A stretch of DNA of 64,000 nucleotides from Phorcus lineatus (lineage: Eukaryota > Mollusca > Gastropoda > Trochida > Trochidae). Below the pieces are notes generated by a model that was not told the DNA's origin, did no database searches, and saw only the letters and a list, made by a program, of their open reading frames with translations. The position numbers and the translations under genes were made by a program. Shown here piece by piece: positions 48,653-60,095 of this stretch; the stretch's first letter is position 1, and each line of letters opens with the position of its first letter. The stretch is taken from assembly GCA_921293015.1 (NCBI GenBank), contig OV121092.1:33735764-33799763 (forward strand), read 5' to 3'.

Positions 48653-49023
48653 TACCGTAAATCCTTGCATATTATAACGCCCTGCAATCATTAATTGGAA
48701 ACATCGTTTGACCTGGCGGTTCTTCATAGCAAGGGACTATGTTTTTAAAAGCGGAAATAAGTGTATAGATTTAAGATAAAAACATAATTGTTGCACTTAA
48801 AATTGTAATAGCTAGTACTTAATTCGTACCACGAGATTTCATCTGCGCATATACAGGTTTTTAATTGAATGCCGAAAGTACTTAAAAAAGCTAGATATTC
48901 AAAAGTTTGTGCACATTGTTTATAAGTCCACCCGGGGATTAATCAAGGAAGGCTATTATAATTCCAACGAAGCCATAGACAGGCGATTATTCCAGACAGG
49001 CGATTATTCATGGATTTACGGTA
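48653..49023. mobile_element. TA-flanked MITE with CCGTAAATCC ends
   Basis: A 367-bp element between TA dinucleotides. The left end is CCGTAAATCCTTGCATATTA with TAACGCC, and the right end is GGCGATTATTCATGGATTTA with CGG, so the inverted ends are about 25 bp with small differences. The right part holds a local duplication (ACAGGCGATTATTCCAG / ACAGGCGATTATTCATG). TA duplication with short non-coding TIRs is the usual look of a mariner/Tc1-derived MITE (inference). Confidence 0.75.
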
Positions 49024-49617
49024 CCTTTTGTGCACTTACTTGTTACATGTATGTAAAGGTGAAAAAGCACTTGTAGTTACCTAAAATTCACAAGGAGTTA
49101 ATGCATTGGATTGGCAGCTAGTGAACGCTGACTATCTATATTTAACCCCTGGTGAACTTTTGACTGCCGTTGTTCGAGTCATCAACTTTTTGTTCTGATT
49201 GTTGAGGTAGTGGTTTCGCTTGTTCGGATTTTGTGTTGATATCGATAATCCAACATTAATATCAGAACGATACGATTGGATATGATTCTCGTTACCATAC
49301 CCTATTTCAGATTTTAAAAATGATGATAATAACAATAATAACTTTTGACAAATACCTTGATTATAGGTGAAATTAACAATTCAATCAACTAGACATAAAC
49401 GCTGAAGGGGACTTTGTATCGCGATACTTATATCACGATTTACGATATTCGTCGTGTTCATTATTATGTTTCATGGATTTTTAGTCAATTTCTTGCTTCA
49501 GTAGTTGTTTAGTCTGATTGTAAAGTGATCGTGATAGTGAGGACGGTACACTTTTTCGCCAAGATTTGCAAAAATTGAGAAACCAAAGTTATATGAAAGT
49601 AAGAATGAACCTTAAAG
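49024..49617. other. Intergenic DNA, no gene seen
   Basis: Nothing recognised. One 67-codon minus frame at 49132-49335 has no motif. Confidence 0.4.
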
Positions 49618-49996
49618 AGTCCGTCTTATCGGCAATCGGTCCGCCAAGTTGTTTTTTTTTTACTGGGAATGACATGACAAAATGCGTTGTACTTTAACTT
49701 ATCATTTTAAAACATTATAACAATAAAGTATATGAAAAAATTGAATATACAAATATTTGTAAATGATTTATGATAAGATTTATCGACAATGTAATTGTAA
49801 TGTCGTACAGGGCTTTTCACACGAAATAGCTTCACTTCTCACTCTTGTGTTTTATTTACCGAGTGTGCGCTCTTATGTATCATGTTATCAAATCTAAATC
49901 AACCAAATTGTCCCCCTCAGTAACATGTTCCAACTGTTTGCTACAAATATGTACTAATGATTGAGGCATAACAATTGACTGATTGATGTACTACTA

Positions 49997-50035
<39 letters not shown>

Positions 50036-50165
50036 TCCCTGAAGAGTAAATCGAAACATGTAGGAGAAAATGTTGTGTAGAATAGAATTGCCCCTTGAAG
50101 TTCTTTTCCACAAAAAATATCCCCAAAGGACTGTCCTTTTAAATGTTCATCCGATGATAGCGTTG
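49618..50165. repeat. TTAAAGAG repeat family, copy 3 (with TA microsatellite)
   Basis: It starts CCTTAAAGAGTCCGTC and ends AAAGGACTGTCCTTTTAAAT, short inverted ends bounded by TTAA. The interior matches 56860-57210: 'TTTATGATAAGA', 'GGCTTTTCACAC', 'CTTCACTTCTC', 'GAGTGTGCGCTCTTATGTAT', 'CCTTGAAGTTCTTTTCCACA', 'AAAAAATATCCCC', and 1897-2260 in part. A pure (TA)n run of about 34 bp lies inside at 49999-50032. Confidence 0.6.
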
Positions 50166-51562
50166 AGATGATAAACTCTCTTTTGTAGGCATATGGAATG
50201 TAAATACTTTGGTTCCAGTATAAAATCGGAGACGAAACTAAATAAATTTACTTATACTTGAAACATCAAGAAATTACCAGACATTAAGGAGAACCTACAC
50301 AGTCTACGTTGCTACAGTAAGGTGGTGGTTTGTAAAGATCATCGCAAGCTTGTCAGGCTGTCGCTCCAGAAGGCCATAACACAGCTGATCAGCTGTATCC
50401 ATTTCCAAGGGGAGAACGATGTGTGAGAGGAAAGGGGGAGGGGGTCGAAGGGGCGGAGTAACATCAGAGCATAGCTTTGATTTCAGATTGGGGATTCCCC
50501 GAGTTGGTGTTATATCATGCTGGGATCTGGAAGAATGACGCTCTGACTAATGGGAATATATGATTGCGTACCGGTATATTCATGTGTATCGATAAATATA
50601 CCATACGGATTTCGTTAGTACGTACATGTGCTCACCAGTCGTCTATAGATCTGAAGATGGAGCAAATGTTTTAAGAGACAGAACAAGGATGTACCTAATC
50701 AAACCTCATCTATCACAGTTACTTCGATTGTTAGAGTTTTACAAACTAATGTTGTTCCTTCAACATGGATCATGGGTGCTCATGTAATTTCAGTTGTGTG
50801 GCTATGAGCATTTGCAATGTTTTGGTCTCACTTTGCCGATTTCCCATTCACATATTAAACACTACACAGCGAACCCCGTTCATCTTAAACTAATACCTAC
50901 AACAACCGAATGTCACAAACAAATATCGGTTTCTAAAACAAATGACTACCCATCTAAACAAGATAAATACGCTTCTCTGTACCATTTTTAAACATCTAGG
51001 ATATTAAACCTCGAAACCTCGAAATTAAGGTAATTCAGAACTTACCCAATTAATTAAGTGATTTTTAAATGGGTTGGATGGAAAAATCGAACACCGAAAA
51101 AGGGAAATTAGGCTTTTAGTTAAAGGATGTTTTAAAAAACATCTTAATTTCACAATCTATTGTAGGTGATTGGTAATTTCACTTTCACTGTCTTTCACTA
51201 AAAGCTCTGTATATAGTCTAGACATCTCAATCAGTTATCAAGAAACACATATGGTAATAGAATAAGGAGAAATCGAAAAAAAAATAAGAAAAGAAAGTTA
51301 GAATAGAATTGTATTTTGGTCTTTATCGTAATTGGCGTCTTGTTAGTTTTGAAATAGTCACCTTACGCCGCAAATAACAGTCCTGTAGACTAACAATCGA
51401 AAAGAATATTTGATCAATAAATACAGAATCCAGAAAAACACTATTATTTTCTCGAATGGTCATATCCTAGTTGAAATATGTTATTGACGGTAACAATTTG
51501 TTGATTTAATTTGACATCTTAAAAAAATGATAGTTTACCCTCGGTAAAATGTCTAATGATAC
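50166..51562. other. Intergenic DNA, no gene seen
   Basis: A purine-rich patch (GAGGAAAGGGGGAGGGGGTC) lies near 50428-50460. No genes or element ends recognised. Confidence 0.45.
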
Positions 51563-51569
51563 AAGAATT

Positions 51570-51770
51570 AGAAGAGAAGCCATTCATCGGCGCTACGATT
51601 GTCATAACAAGGCATTGTTGAATAGTCTAATCAGAATTAATTTGTTATTGTTTGGATATTCTATCCATAATTATAGTTTATTTTCATAATGTAGTAAACT
51701 TAGCACAAGTAAAGCGCCTGTTTTCATGTCACTCCCTCAAAACAAGATGGCGCATCGATATAGGTCAGGC
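51570..51770 (+). repeat. Dispersed repeat module, second copy
   Basis: CATTCATCGGCGCTACGATT and AACAAGGCATTG...AATTTGTTATTGTTTG parallel 29388-29465. GCACAAGTAAAGCGCC and AAGATGGCGCAT parallel 29680-29700 and 29645-29655. Confidence 0.5.
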
Positions 51771-52054
51771 TATTATAGGTTAACGGTCATAAGCAGAATT
51801 TGGACCTCGATCTGCGATCTGAGGATTATAAAGTTATGATCTATAGAATCTATACTCTTAGCTAATGTTTAAATGTGGCCCTAAGTAAATGATTGATATT
51901 TTCTTAAAAAGAGAGCAAAATTACCATAAGTTCATTAAAGTTCAAACTCCAACCCCGAACAACTTTCACCGTTATCTCCCTAATGCCAAAATTCTGATAT
52001 TTTATTGTTTCTTGTGTTAAAAAGTCTGAAATCAGTGTTCGATTTCCATAGATA

Positions 52055-52365
52055 CTAGCATTCTCTCCCCGCAAAGGTAGCTCCATCATTAATCCCTTTA
52101 CAACCTCTGTTCTCATAAGAGCTGTTCAAGGGATACCGGCAGGTTCCCCTGGCGGCAAAATATTGCAACATAAACTTCCTTGCATTAAATTCAGCCAATG
52201 AAAACACCACATGCGTGTTTAACATATTTGTTGTCATAAGGCAGAGGCGTTTTGAATTCTTACGTTTGAAATGGCGTCGTTGATTGAACAACAAACTTTG
52301 ATTGCATCCAATCAAGCTTCTACAATTTAGACCAAGAAACACTCGTATTACGACTTAAGTTGGAT
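52055..52365 (+). repeat. ACAACCTCTGTC family, copy D
   Basis: Blocks are in the same order as copy C: CATTCTCTCCCCGCAAAGGT, TTTACAACCTCTGTTCTCAT, GGCGGCAAAATATTGCAACA, AAATTCAGCCAATGAAAA, CATATTTGTTGTCATAAGGC, GGCGTCGTTGATTGAACAAC, GATTGCATCCAATCAAGC and AAGAAAC at the end. It carries a small internal deletion. Confidence 0.78.
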
Positions 52366-52504
52366 AGGGATTTATGACATAGCTACTAGCTTTGTTAGGG
52401 GAGAATGATATACTAGTTAAATGACCTACTTAGCACATAACCAATTTGTTTTTGTGTCCTTTCGAAATGAGTTTTAATTGGGACATTGAATCATTGGCGC
52501 TTAC

Positions 52505-52717
52505 CATAGTCCGGTTTTCGATCATAAATACCGATTCTAATTATAGTCCCTATACTGAAATGATGAGCATGGAGATGTTGATTTTCCAAAATGATCACTA
52601 CTTCTCGATAGAATGACATCATGATTATGTCGAACATATTTGACTTCAACAACATACTCTCTGCCTCTCGATCTGTATGAACCGCAAGCATTTCAAGAGC
52701 GTGGGCACTGATCACTT
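52505..52717 (-). CDS. Candidate internal exon, unknown protein
   Basis: On the minus strand an open stretch runs from a possible acceptor (AATCAAG|AA, no good pyrimidine tract) to a good donor (CTATG|GTAAGC) at 52504. It encodes about 70 residues: VISAHALEMLAVHTDREAES, MLLKSNMFDIIMMSFYREVV, IILENQHLHAHHF, RIGIYDRKPDYG. The helix-like pattern 'ALEMLAVHTD...LLKSNMFDIIM' would suit an ARM-type repeat, but I do not recognise the protein, and neighbouring exons were not found. It could be chance or a decayed exon. Confidence 0.3.
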
Positions 52718-53640
52718 CTTGATTACATTATATTTGATTTGATGAAATATTTTTCTACATGCGATTTGAGAAGTACGACATTAACAAGATATTCAACTTA
52801 AAACACACTAAAATATTTTGAATTTGTTTATATTGTTCAGTACATTGAAACGCGTGTTATGTTGATAATCTCACTCAACATTCTTCGTGTTTAACTTGGC
52901 AACTTCCTATTTTCTAAACCTTACTTTAGCAATCTTGTTTTGCCATCTAAATGATATTATAATTATTCCCCACGTGGTGAACTAATATCCAAAACCAAAC
53001 TAACGCTTTCCGCCTACATAAACATCCGAAAACTGCGCGTATAGGCAGACGGTCATAATTCGTGCATTTCTGGTCCGCAGATGTATTGGCTGATACTTGA
53101 TATCAAAAGTAACCAACCGGCAAAAATCACTTTCTTATACCCCCTAGGCCTACACTATGTTAATAGTACGTGGATAAAACAGGTGCGCAGTGACTGGCTA
53201 CGCCTGATTGCACATATATAACTGCATTCGCGTAACAATTTATGAGCCAATATGAAATCCTGTGACGCGGTAACAAGTTTAATGTACTAACTGGTTGAAT
53301 ATACCACTGTTTGGTAAATATACGATGTTATTAAACATTGTATCAAACCTTCGCGTGCTGACCGATTGACGTGACGTCATTATCGTTAAGTGTGACGTCA
53401 CCATGATTGCTGCGCTTTCCTGGAGAGGTTCGAATAGTTTACTGGTGTTGTCTCTTATAAACCGAAACATGGTATTTATTTTGGTTTCTACCTTTGAAAC
53501 TCAGAATGGATGTGCAGTAGGGAAGAGATCACAATTCAGTGTTAAAGCTTTTGCTATCTATTTAATTTATCTAATGTCAATGCAGATTTACTCGTGTAAT
53601 CGATATCTAACGCCTTCAGGAAAAAGGGGCCAATTGCTTG
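52718..53640. other. Intergenic DNA, no gene seen
   Basis: A 106-codon plus frame at 53403-53723 runs into a MITE end and has no motif. Nothing else recognised. Confidence 0.4.
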
Positions 53641-53644
53641 TAAC

Positions 53645-53750
53645 TACCGTATTTCCTCGTATAGGGGCCGGGTCTCGAATTGACGCTGGGTCTCGGATAG
53701 ACACCTTGGGTACGACTGTTTAAAAAAAACGCCGGGTCTCGAATAGATAA
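53645..53750 (+). mobile_element. TACCGTATTT-type MITE end (fragment)
   Basis: TACCGTATTTCCTCGTATAG followed by diverged repeats of GGGTCTCGAAT (three, at about 53670, 53689 and 53733). A reversed end of the same type, GGGCGTTTATTCGAGGAAAT, lies at 57329-57349. The opening resembles the TA-CCGTA ends at 48653 and 63844. No matching second end is near, so it is a truncated copy. Confidence 0.5.
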
Positions 53751-54370
53751 ATATATATAATATATACATAAGCGAATCTCCCCTTATCGGAAATTATATG
53801 CAACAAGTTTGTAAACGTCCAATTTATGGATAATAGTTCATCCAAAAATAATATTATTTAAAGTGAGTTTGTCATGATTGCATTAATTTACATAGATTAA
53901 ACGATTGGGACGATTAACCTATATAAATAGAAAGAGGCCAGATTCAAGGGTGATTTAGGGGTTCGAACGCCTACTAAGGCCATAATTCGGTCCAAATCAG
54001 AATTCATCAGGCATATATGTGAAAATAGTGCCATGGGCTCTGCAGCTAATCAGCCTTTGTATTGTTTGATTTTGAATATCAACATACCTGTACATAGTTC
54101 CCCGCGTGAAAAATAACATAATCACAAAATAATTCCAGTGTCAGTGCATGATTACCCGAACACTTGACATTTAAAGAAAAATGACCCAACATATCATATT
54201 CCTTTAATCATGATTAGAAATATTGGAAACAAATCCTTAAAGACTAAATTGTTAGGAAGTATATACACGCATGTTGCCTAATTTCCACAAACTTAGATTC
54301 TTTCCTTCTAATTTTATACCTAGTGAAAATATTTTATGCTGCAAACAAACTTCAAAAAAGCAGCATGGCA
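53751..54370. other. Intergenic DNA, no gene seen
   Basis: Nothing recognised. Confidence 0.4.
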
Positions 54371-54374
54371 TTAT

Positions 54375-54560
54375 CAGTGGCGGATCCAGGATTTTTTAAA
54401 GGAAGAGGGGGGGGGGGGGGGTTACTATAAAACCATTCATATTTTCAAATGTATATTTCGTAAAGTTGAAGCACACAAAATAAGGAAAATGATTGAACAC
54501 TTGCATACACTATTAACTTGAATCTATAATTTATTTTCAAAAAGGGGGGGGGGGGGGGAG
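54375..54560 (+). mobile_element. hAT-like end CAGTGGCGGATCCAGG with two G tracts
   Basis: CAGTGGCGGATCCAGGATTT is a common hAT-type TIR start. It is followed by a run of 15 G (54407-54421) and, about 120 bp on, a second run of 15 G (54544-54558) plus AGGGG. The inverted partner end (expected ...CCTGGATCCGCCACTG) is not seen, so this is a partial copy. Confidence 0.5.
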
Positions 54561-55202
54561 GGGTCTCTCATCATAACCCCATTGAGGGTGGTTCGATATA
54601 CTTTATCTGTTATTTTCCTCACGGTGTTAATATTTCACTGTATATATGTATCGAGGTGAGACTTGAATGAAATATCTGTCTGTCTGTCTTCTGAATACAC
54701 ATCAGCTAGCCACGTGGACCACTGTAATCGCATGGTATCGGGTGTAGAGTTCCCTAACCACTGCCAATACACGGACCCGGGAACCTATCTTGCCGAGAGA
54801 ACTTTTCGTTGGTTATATTTTGCCTGTTACTTGTTGTGTAATAGACACGATATTGGGCTCATTGGAGAACTGATTTCTATACCAACGTTCTTATATCAAA
54901 CGCGTTATCATCAATTAATATAATACATGAGGGGTCATCTCTACACAGATATGATTAATTTTCTAAGAAGAATGAACCTTTCAAGAGGCAATACATTTAT
55001 AAAATTGAAACATTTAACAAAGCATTTTTTCAACCCTGCCACGCCATTTCACCGCTGCCATGCCCTTATATATAGGGTAGGACAATACAGTTTACACATC
55101 TACAAAGATAATATCAATATAATAATATATATTTGAGATTCGAAGCTTTCTGAACACAAGACAAGTGAAAAATTTAGGGCTGAAACCCTGCAACGCCTAA
55201 AA
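54561..55202. other. Intergenic DNA, no gene seen
   Basis: An 86-codon frame at 54663-54923 has protein-like composition but no recognised motif. No splice model was found. Confidence 0.4.
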
Positions 55203-55228
55203 GGGGGGGGGGGGGGGGGGGGGGGGGG
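55203..55228. repeat. 26-bp G homopolymer
   Basis: A pure run of 26 G, the longest homopolymer in the window. Its length should be treated as approximate, because such runs are error-prone in sequencing. Confidence 0.9.
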
Positions 55229-55855
55229 TCTAACTAAACCTACAATCTCTTGTCAAATGTCTAATGTAACAAAGATGTTATTCTGAGACCTTTAGCTTCC
55301 TACGCCAATGGATTTCGGAGAAATTTCTTCCAAATGTTTTAGAAGTAACTCCGGTTTTATGTCGTGACAGTCCGGAGGGGAAGAATAAAATGTGAATAGT
55401 TTACGGACGACGAACGCCGGACGACGGGGTATGACATGAAGTCTATCCGGATCCTGCATTATGAAGTTTTGTTTGTTTGTTTAAAACATATTCTAGTCAT
55501 GAGAAAAAGATTGGGTACATGTTATAAATACAACAGTAGGAAACCCTCTCCCTAGATGTACATAAGGTATTATTTATATTCTTTATACAAAATGGAAATA
55601 AGAGAACATTAAGAAGGAAAGGCAATCGAGCAACAGTAAGAAGAACCTCTTTGTTGGAGTAATGTAAGTTTGAACAACTTTAACTATGGTCTGATTACAG
55701 ATATGAGTTGGCATGCAAATTTAATCACATGTGATGTTCTTGTTGGTAACACTGCGTAAATTTGACATTATAAGAGTTCTATAGTGAAAAGAATTTTTAC
55801 AAGTATTTACACAGGAGCATCTTCGATGAGACCGGAACAGATGATAATTATATTG
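55229..55855. other. Intergenic DNA, no gene seen
   Basis: Possibly the decayed 3' portion of the LINE relic that follows (minus strand). No motif confirms this. Confidence 0.35.
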
Positions 55856-55859
55856 GACT

Positions 55860-56105
55860 ACACGTGTTTTTAGAATGATATTGACATTTCTGAGTCCCTA
55901 GTCAAAATATATTGGTGCAGTGTAACGTTTTATCATTATTTTGGATTTAAACGAGTTTAAGGATGAACTATCCCTCACTTCAACAGGAATTTCATTCCAC
56001 AGTCTTTTTGTCGATGGAAAATCGGAATCATACGAAAGTTTAAATCTTGAGAAACGAAAGGAAACATTATTTGAATTACAAGGTTATAGTTATATATATC
56101 AAGTT
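55860..56105 (-). pseudogene. LINE C-terminal relic (WNE(I/L)P..VR motif)
   Basis: Minus-strand translation gives NNVSFRFSRFKLSYDSDFP, STKRLWNEIPVEVRDSSSLN and SFKSKIMIKRY. This is the 'LWNxLPxExRxxxSLxxFKxxL' end of Jockey/CR1/L2-type LINE reverse transcriptases. Stops lie on both sides. A different sequence from the relic at 36892-37440, but a related class. Confidence 0.6.
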
Positions 56106-56785
56106 TGAAATGTTTATCGAATAGAAGAAGTTTTATTTGTAGCTGATAAACATCTTATGCTCAATAATGACATATCCTTATTCCACTGCAGCTGAGGACT
56201 CCTTAACTTTTAGTTTCTTTTGTAACCAACAAAGGCAGTGCTGATATCTCCTTTATATTGAGCTAGTCGAATCGCTACAACTTTCATTTATAACGTATCT
56301 ATTTCTGTCAAATCCCGCATCCAGAACCACGTATTTCTTTTCCAAGACTGTAAAAATTGATGTCTGATTTCATGTACAATTACCGTAAAATATTTTTGTA
56401 GGTCTTATGCTCAATATTTAGACCAGAAGCTCAGGTTTTAGATCGAGATTAAGGGGTGTTGATTTCTCTTCTGTAATAGTTGATAGCGATAAATGCTTGG
56501 TCTTACACTTACAAAGAGCTCTTTCTAGACTGTCGTTTTCGACAAAAGGCCTACGAGTCCGCGTGCACATAGGCCAATAGGTCTGTATTTTTAGTGTAAT
56601 ACTTACAACTTTATCAAAATACCGGTCCTGTAAAACCTTATTCCAAGGATAAAAATAAATGAAACACGAAATCCAATACTGGTATTTGATTAAATTATGC
56701 ATTTAGTCGGATAATATTTTATACGAAAAAACTAACTATCGAAATTCAACCAGTTCATAATTGAAAAGGCAAGACAATTTTCACG
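56106..56785. other. Intergenic DNA, no gene seen
   Basis: A 94-codon minus frame at 56418-56702 has no motif. The 56106-56300 part may be decayed LINE sequence. Confidence 0.35.
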
Positions 56786-57215
56786 AATTAAAGAGGGCCA
56801 CCTATCGACTATGGTCCGCCATCGTCTCTTGAAAGAAAATAGCATGGAAAAAGCGTTGTACTTTTACTAATTTTACAAAATCATGAAGATAATACCTATG
56901 CATGGACAAGATATATCCATATATTTACAAATAAGGTATGATAAGACATCAAACATGCCGAAGAAAGGCTTTTCAAACATCAAGCACAGATGAATGGCTT
57001 CACTTCTCTTTCCTATTATATTTTACAGAGTGTGCGCTCTCATTTATCTAGTCGTCAAATGTAAATCCTGGAAATTTTTACCCCCGTCACATGTTTCAAC
57101 TAGGCTATGTTACAATCATGTAATAACATAAATATAAACGGGGAAATCTCCCCTTGAACTTCGTTTCCACAAAAAATACCCCGATAAAGGACTGTTTATT
57201 AGTCTCCATATGTCC
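56786..57215. repeat. TTAAAGAG repeat family, copy 4
   Basis: It starts AATTAAAGAGGGCCACC and matches copy 3 (49618-50165) block by block: 'GGTCCGCCA', 'GCGTTGTACTTTTA', 'AAGGCTTTTCAAAC', 'GCTTCACTTCTCTTTC', 'GAGTGTGCGCTCTCATTTAT', 'CCCCGTCACATGTTTCAAC', 'CCTTGAACTTCGTTTCCACA' and 'AAAGGACTGT'. The TTAA at the right end is lost. Confidence 0.6.
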
Positions 57216-58060
57216 GCCAATGTTAGGACTTTTGTCTCGAAAACAGGTCAGTTCCGAAAAGAAGAGGAAGTACGTGTCCCTCAAATAGACGTTGTGGCTG
57301 AAGATGGGTGCAAAAATAGACGTGTACGCAAGGGCGTTTATTCGAGGAAATAAGGTCATTCACCACATAGTCGACAATTTAGCAAAACAGTGTTACACAT
57401 AATGGACTGAGGATTATCTTATTTTTAATAATTATATCATGGACTAACTTGGTAACAAAAACATTAGTTAACAAAATCGTAATGGTCAGTACAGTTTTCA
57501 GTTACAGCTTCACCTAATCGGTCTACCGCCATTTTTTAACTCAATGCCTTTGCCACTGAAGTGTTCTCACTGAAATCTCATTAGTTTTCGTCGTAATGAA
57601 CAATGTAACACATTTCAATTGATGGCGCGGATTTCTCGACGTTCACGTGGTCTAGGTCTGCACGGAAAGCAAGTGGCCCCGAATGTGCACCCCTTAAAAA
57701 GTTAATGTTTTATGTGCACGGATTTTGTCATTAATTCTTCTACAACAGTCGCAACTTTCAATTCAAATATTAGAACATGGGTTCTGTTATATCGTGCACA
57801 TAAATGAAATCTCATTAATTGTCAAAATCAAGCAGTTTCAATTACACAAGATAAGAAGGCCCTTCCGTGAGAGCTGGCGCGAAATGTTATCCTTAGCAGA
57901 CGAAGATTCTGGGCATGCTCATCTTTATTAGTCGGAAGGGGTGTGCAGGACGTTATTTTGTATATAAAAAGTCCAAGTTTTTCAAAATTTTAATGTTTTG
58001 GTGGCATTAGTAGTTAAGCTTATGAAATATTTACGTTGAAGGTATCTGAAGATTTGATAA
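57216..58060. other. Intergenic DNA with a reversed MITE end
   Basis: Contains a lone reversed GGGCGTTTATTCGAGGAAAT (57329-57348), the partner type of the end at 53645. No gene recognised. Confidence 0.4.
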
Positions 58061-58240
58061 GGTAACACCGGAAGCGGTGTGAACTTTTAGGAACTTATTG
58101 CACCCCTCTTGCTTAAATAGAACAAGCCGCCCGGGGTACTAGTGCTGTCTGAAAGTTGTCGGCTGCCAGTGTACCTCTTCTAGTTGTTGCATTTGTTTTG
58201 TTGTTGACTTATTGAATTTTCCCCCGTTGAATCATGGTAA
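58060..58240 (+). promoter_or_regulatory. Possible 5' exon: ATG directly at a splice donor
   Basis: A GC-richer stretch (AACAAGCCGCCCGGGGTACT, GTTGTCGGCTGCCAGTGTAC) leads to CGTTGAATCATG|GTAAGTAG: a start codon followed at once by a consensus donor. Short first exons ending right after ATG are known from housekeeping genes such as those for ribosomal proteins. No downstream exon was identified. An 86-codon frame at 58341-58601 has no known motif, so this is only a suggestion. Confidence 0.2.
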
Positions 58241-59080
58241 GTAGTTAAGCTTATCATATATTCAGTTACTATTGTTACAGTTTAATTTTCAGGTTCCTTT
58301 CATACAGTATGTTGCGTAGTTTTCATGAAAACAGCGATAATTGCGTGGCTGCCATCGTTCGAAAAGCATGCCAACGAGAAAGTTATCTCTGATCAAATGC
58401 GGTAAGCTCTTCACTTGGATCAGTTTTCTCCAAGAGCAGGCTATATATAGTGCAGCATGCGCCGAATCGTATCAAATTTCGCCTTCCGTAAACTTCTTCT
58501 TTGGTAAAAATGTCTTCCGTGTTTACCCTTTCCGTAAGTTTATGGCTGTCAAGGAATGGACACTTCTCGTTTGTCAGATTGCCTACCCTCCTTTTCCATA
58601 GATCGTAATTTTAAACTGTTTAGGGACCGAGTTTTTCAATGCCTTATTAATTGTTCAAGATTTCAAGTCTAATGCGTCGTTTGCCTGTGCAATGAATAAA
58701 AATAATGGCAAAGTTTGTTTAGCAAATGTAATATCCTCTTGGATCTGGGCCTAATGGAGTGGAAACATATTGGGGCCCACCATGTGGCTTTCAGTGGCCA
58801 GATTTGCTACAGCGCATATTATGTAACTATGGGCTATACCAGTTGAGTAGGCACTATCGTATTTTGAAAATTCAGAAATGAAAATATCTTTAGGTGTTTT
58901 TTAAATATTAAAATTCAGGAATCTCAAGATGCAAATTCTCTCCATAGTTATGTTGCAATTTTTTTTTTATTTCAATGTAATGCGATGGTAACTCATACAC
59001 ACACAATTTAGAATGATAACCTTTATACATATTATATAATCATGAATAAACAGTTTATTTGCACTTTCAAATATATTTTG
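58241..59080. other. Intergenic DNA, no gene confirmed
   Basis: Contains the unassigned frame at 58341-58601. Nothing else recognised. Confidence 0.4.
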
Positions 59081-59222
59081 GGAAAGACACCATTGACAAT
59101 GGGCCATTTTCAGGGCGTTGAGTCATTTTCAGAATTTTTGAATGGCATTATGGGCCATTCCCCTTAGAAGCAATCGTCATATTTTTTATTTGAATGGGCC
59201 ATTTTTTCATCCAATGTGCAAA
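59081..59222 (+). repeat. GGGCCATTTT MITE family, truncated copy
   Basis: TGGGAAAGACACCATTGACA then ATGGGCCATTTTCAGGGC through GGGCCATTTTTTCATCCAAT with GTGCAAA matches the MITE at 63011-63184. Both extreme ends (CAGGGATT on the left and the last 35 bp on the right) are missing. Confidence 0.8.
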
Positions 59223-59844
59223 GTAAATTCAATTTGAATAAATAGTTTGATGCAATCAATTTTATGGATGTAATTAGACTTGATGTGAAGTAAATTGGCT
59301 ATTTTGAAAAGGAAATTCATCTACAATGATTATTGCAACAATATTTTGCTGACAATCGTGATAGACTTTCACAATTTTTGGAGATGGGGAATTTCTGGTA
59401 TTTGGTAGAAAAAAACATTACAGTATAAAACAGTAGTAGTCTTGACTTCAAAGCAGATCATAACCAAGGGTCAGGTCCCTGAATGCATATATCAAAATAT
59501 TTAATGTAAGTAACATGAATGTTTTAAGTCGTCATTAACATTATTTTATAAATGACCTGATGTATCAATCAAGGCTTTTGTTATTGTCAAACTTCATGTT
59601 TATTTAATCCTAACGGCAGTTTTCTGAAGAAAAAAGTTGAAGGATATATCACAATTGTGATATTGATTGTTTTTTTGGCACAAGAATCAATATTAGGAAA
59701 CAAAATCATGCCTCACTGCCTCAAGTAACATTCTGTATTTTAAAAAATAGGTAACTTTGGGTGGCAAGGAGACCAAAAAAGAGATTACAATGCCGCACAT
59801 CGATACCTCACAAAGGTATAGGCAGGAATTCAAAAAAGGCCTTT
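59223..59844. other. Intergenic DNA, no gene seen
   Basis: Nothing recognised. Short frames near 59693-59943 overlap on opposite strands without motifs. Confidence 0.4.
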
Positions 59845-59942
59845 GACAGTCAGTCTTTTTCAGAAATTGTGAATAGGCCATACCATACCCCTTGTAGTAA
59901 GAGTAAAATTTGTAATTCTAATGGGCCAATTTTTCACTTTTA
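59845..59942 (+). repeat. GGGCCATTTT MITE family, diverged copy
   Basis: TTTTTCAGAAATTGTGAATA, GGCCATACCATACCCC, AGTAAGAGTAAAATTTGTAA and ATGGGCCAATTTTTCA parallel the right two-thirds of the MITE at 63011-63184. Confidence 0.55.
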
Positions 59943-60095
59943 GACTGTTGTGACCCACTAAAGCAAAGTGCTATTGCGATAGTTATTGATCCAAATAAAA
60001 ACACATTTCAGCAAAGGTTTTATATGGAACATTTTATTAAAAGGGATTTCTGAAATTTTACACTGAAGCAATCACTATTCGAGAAAATTTCTCAT

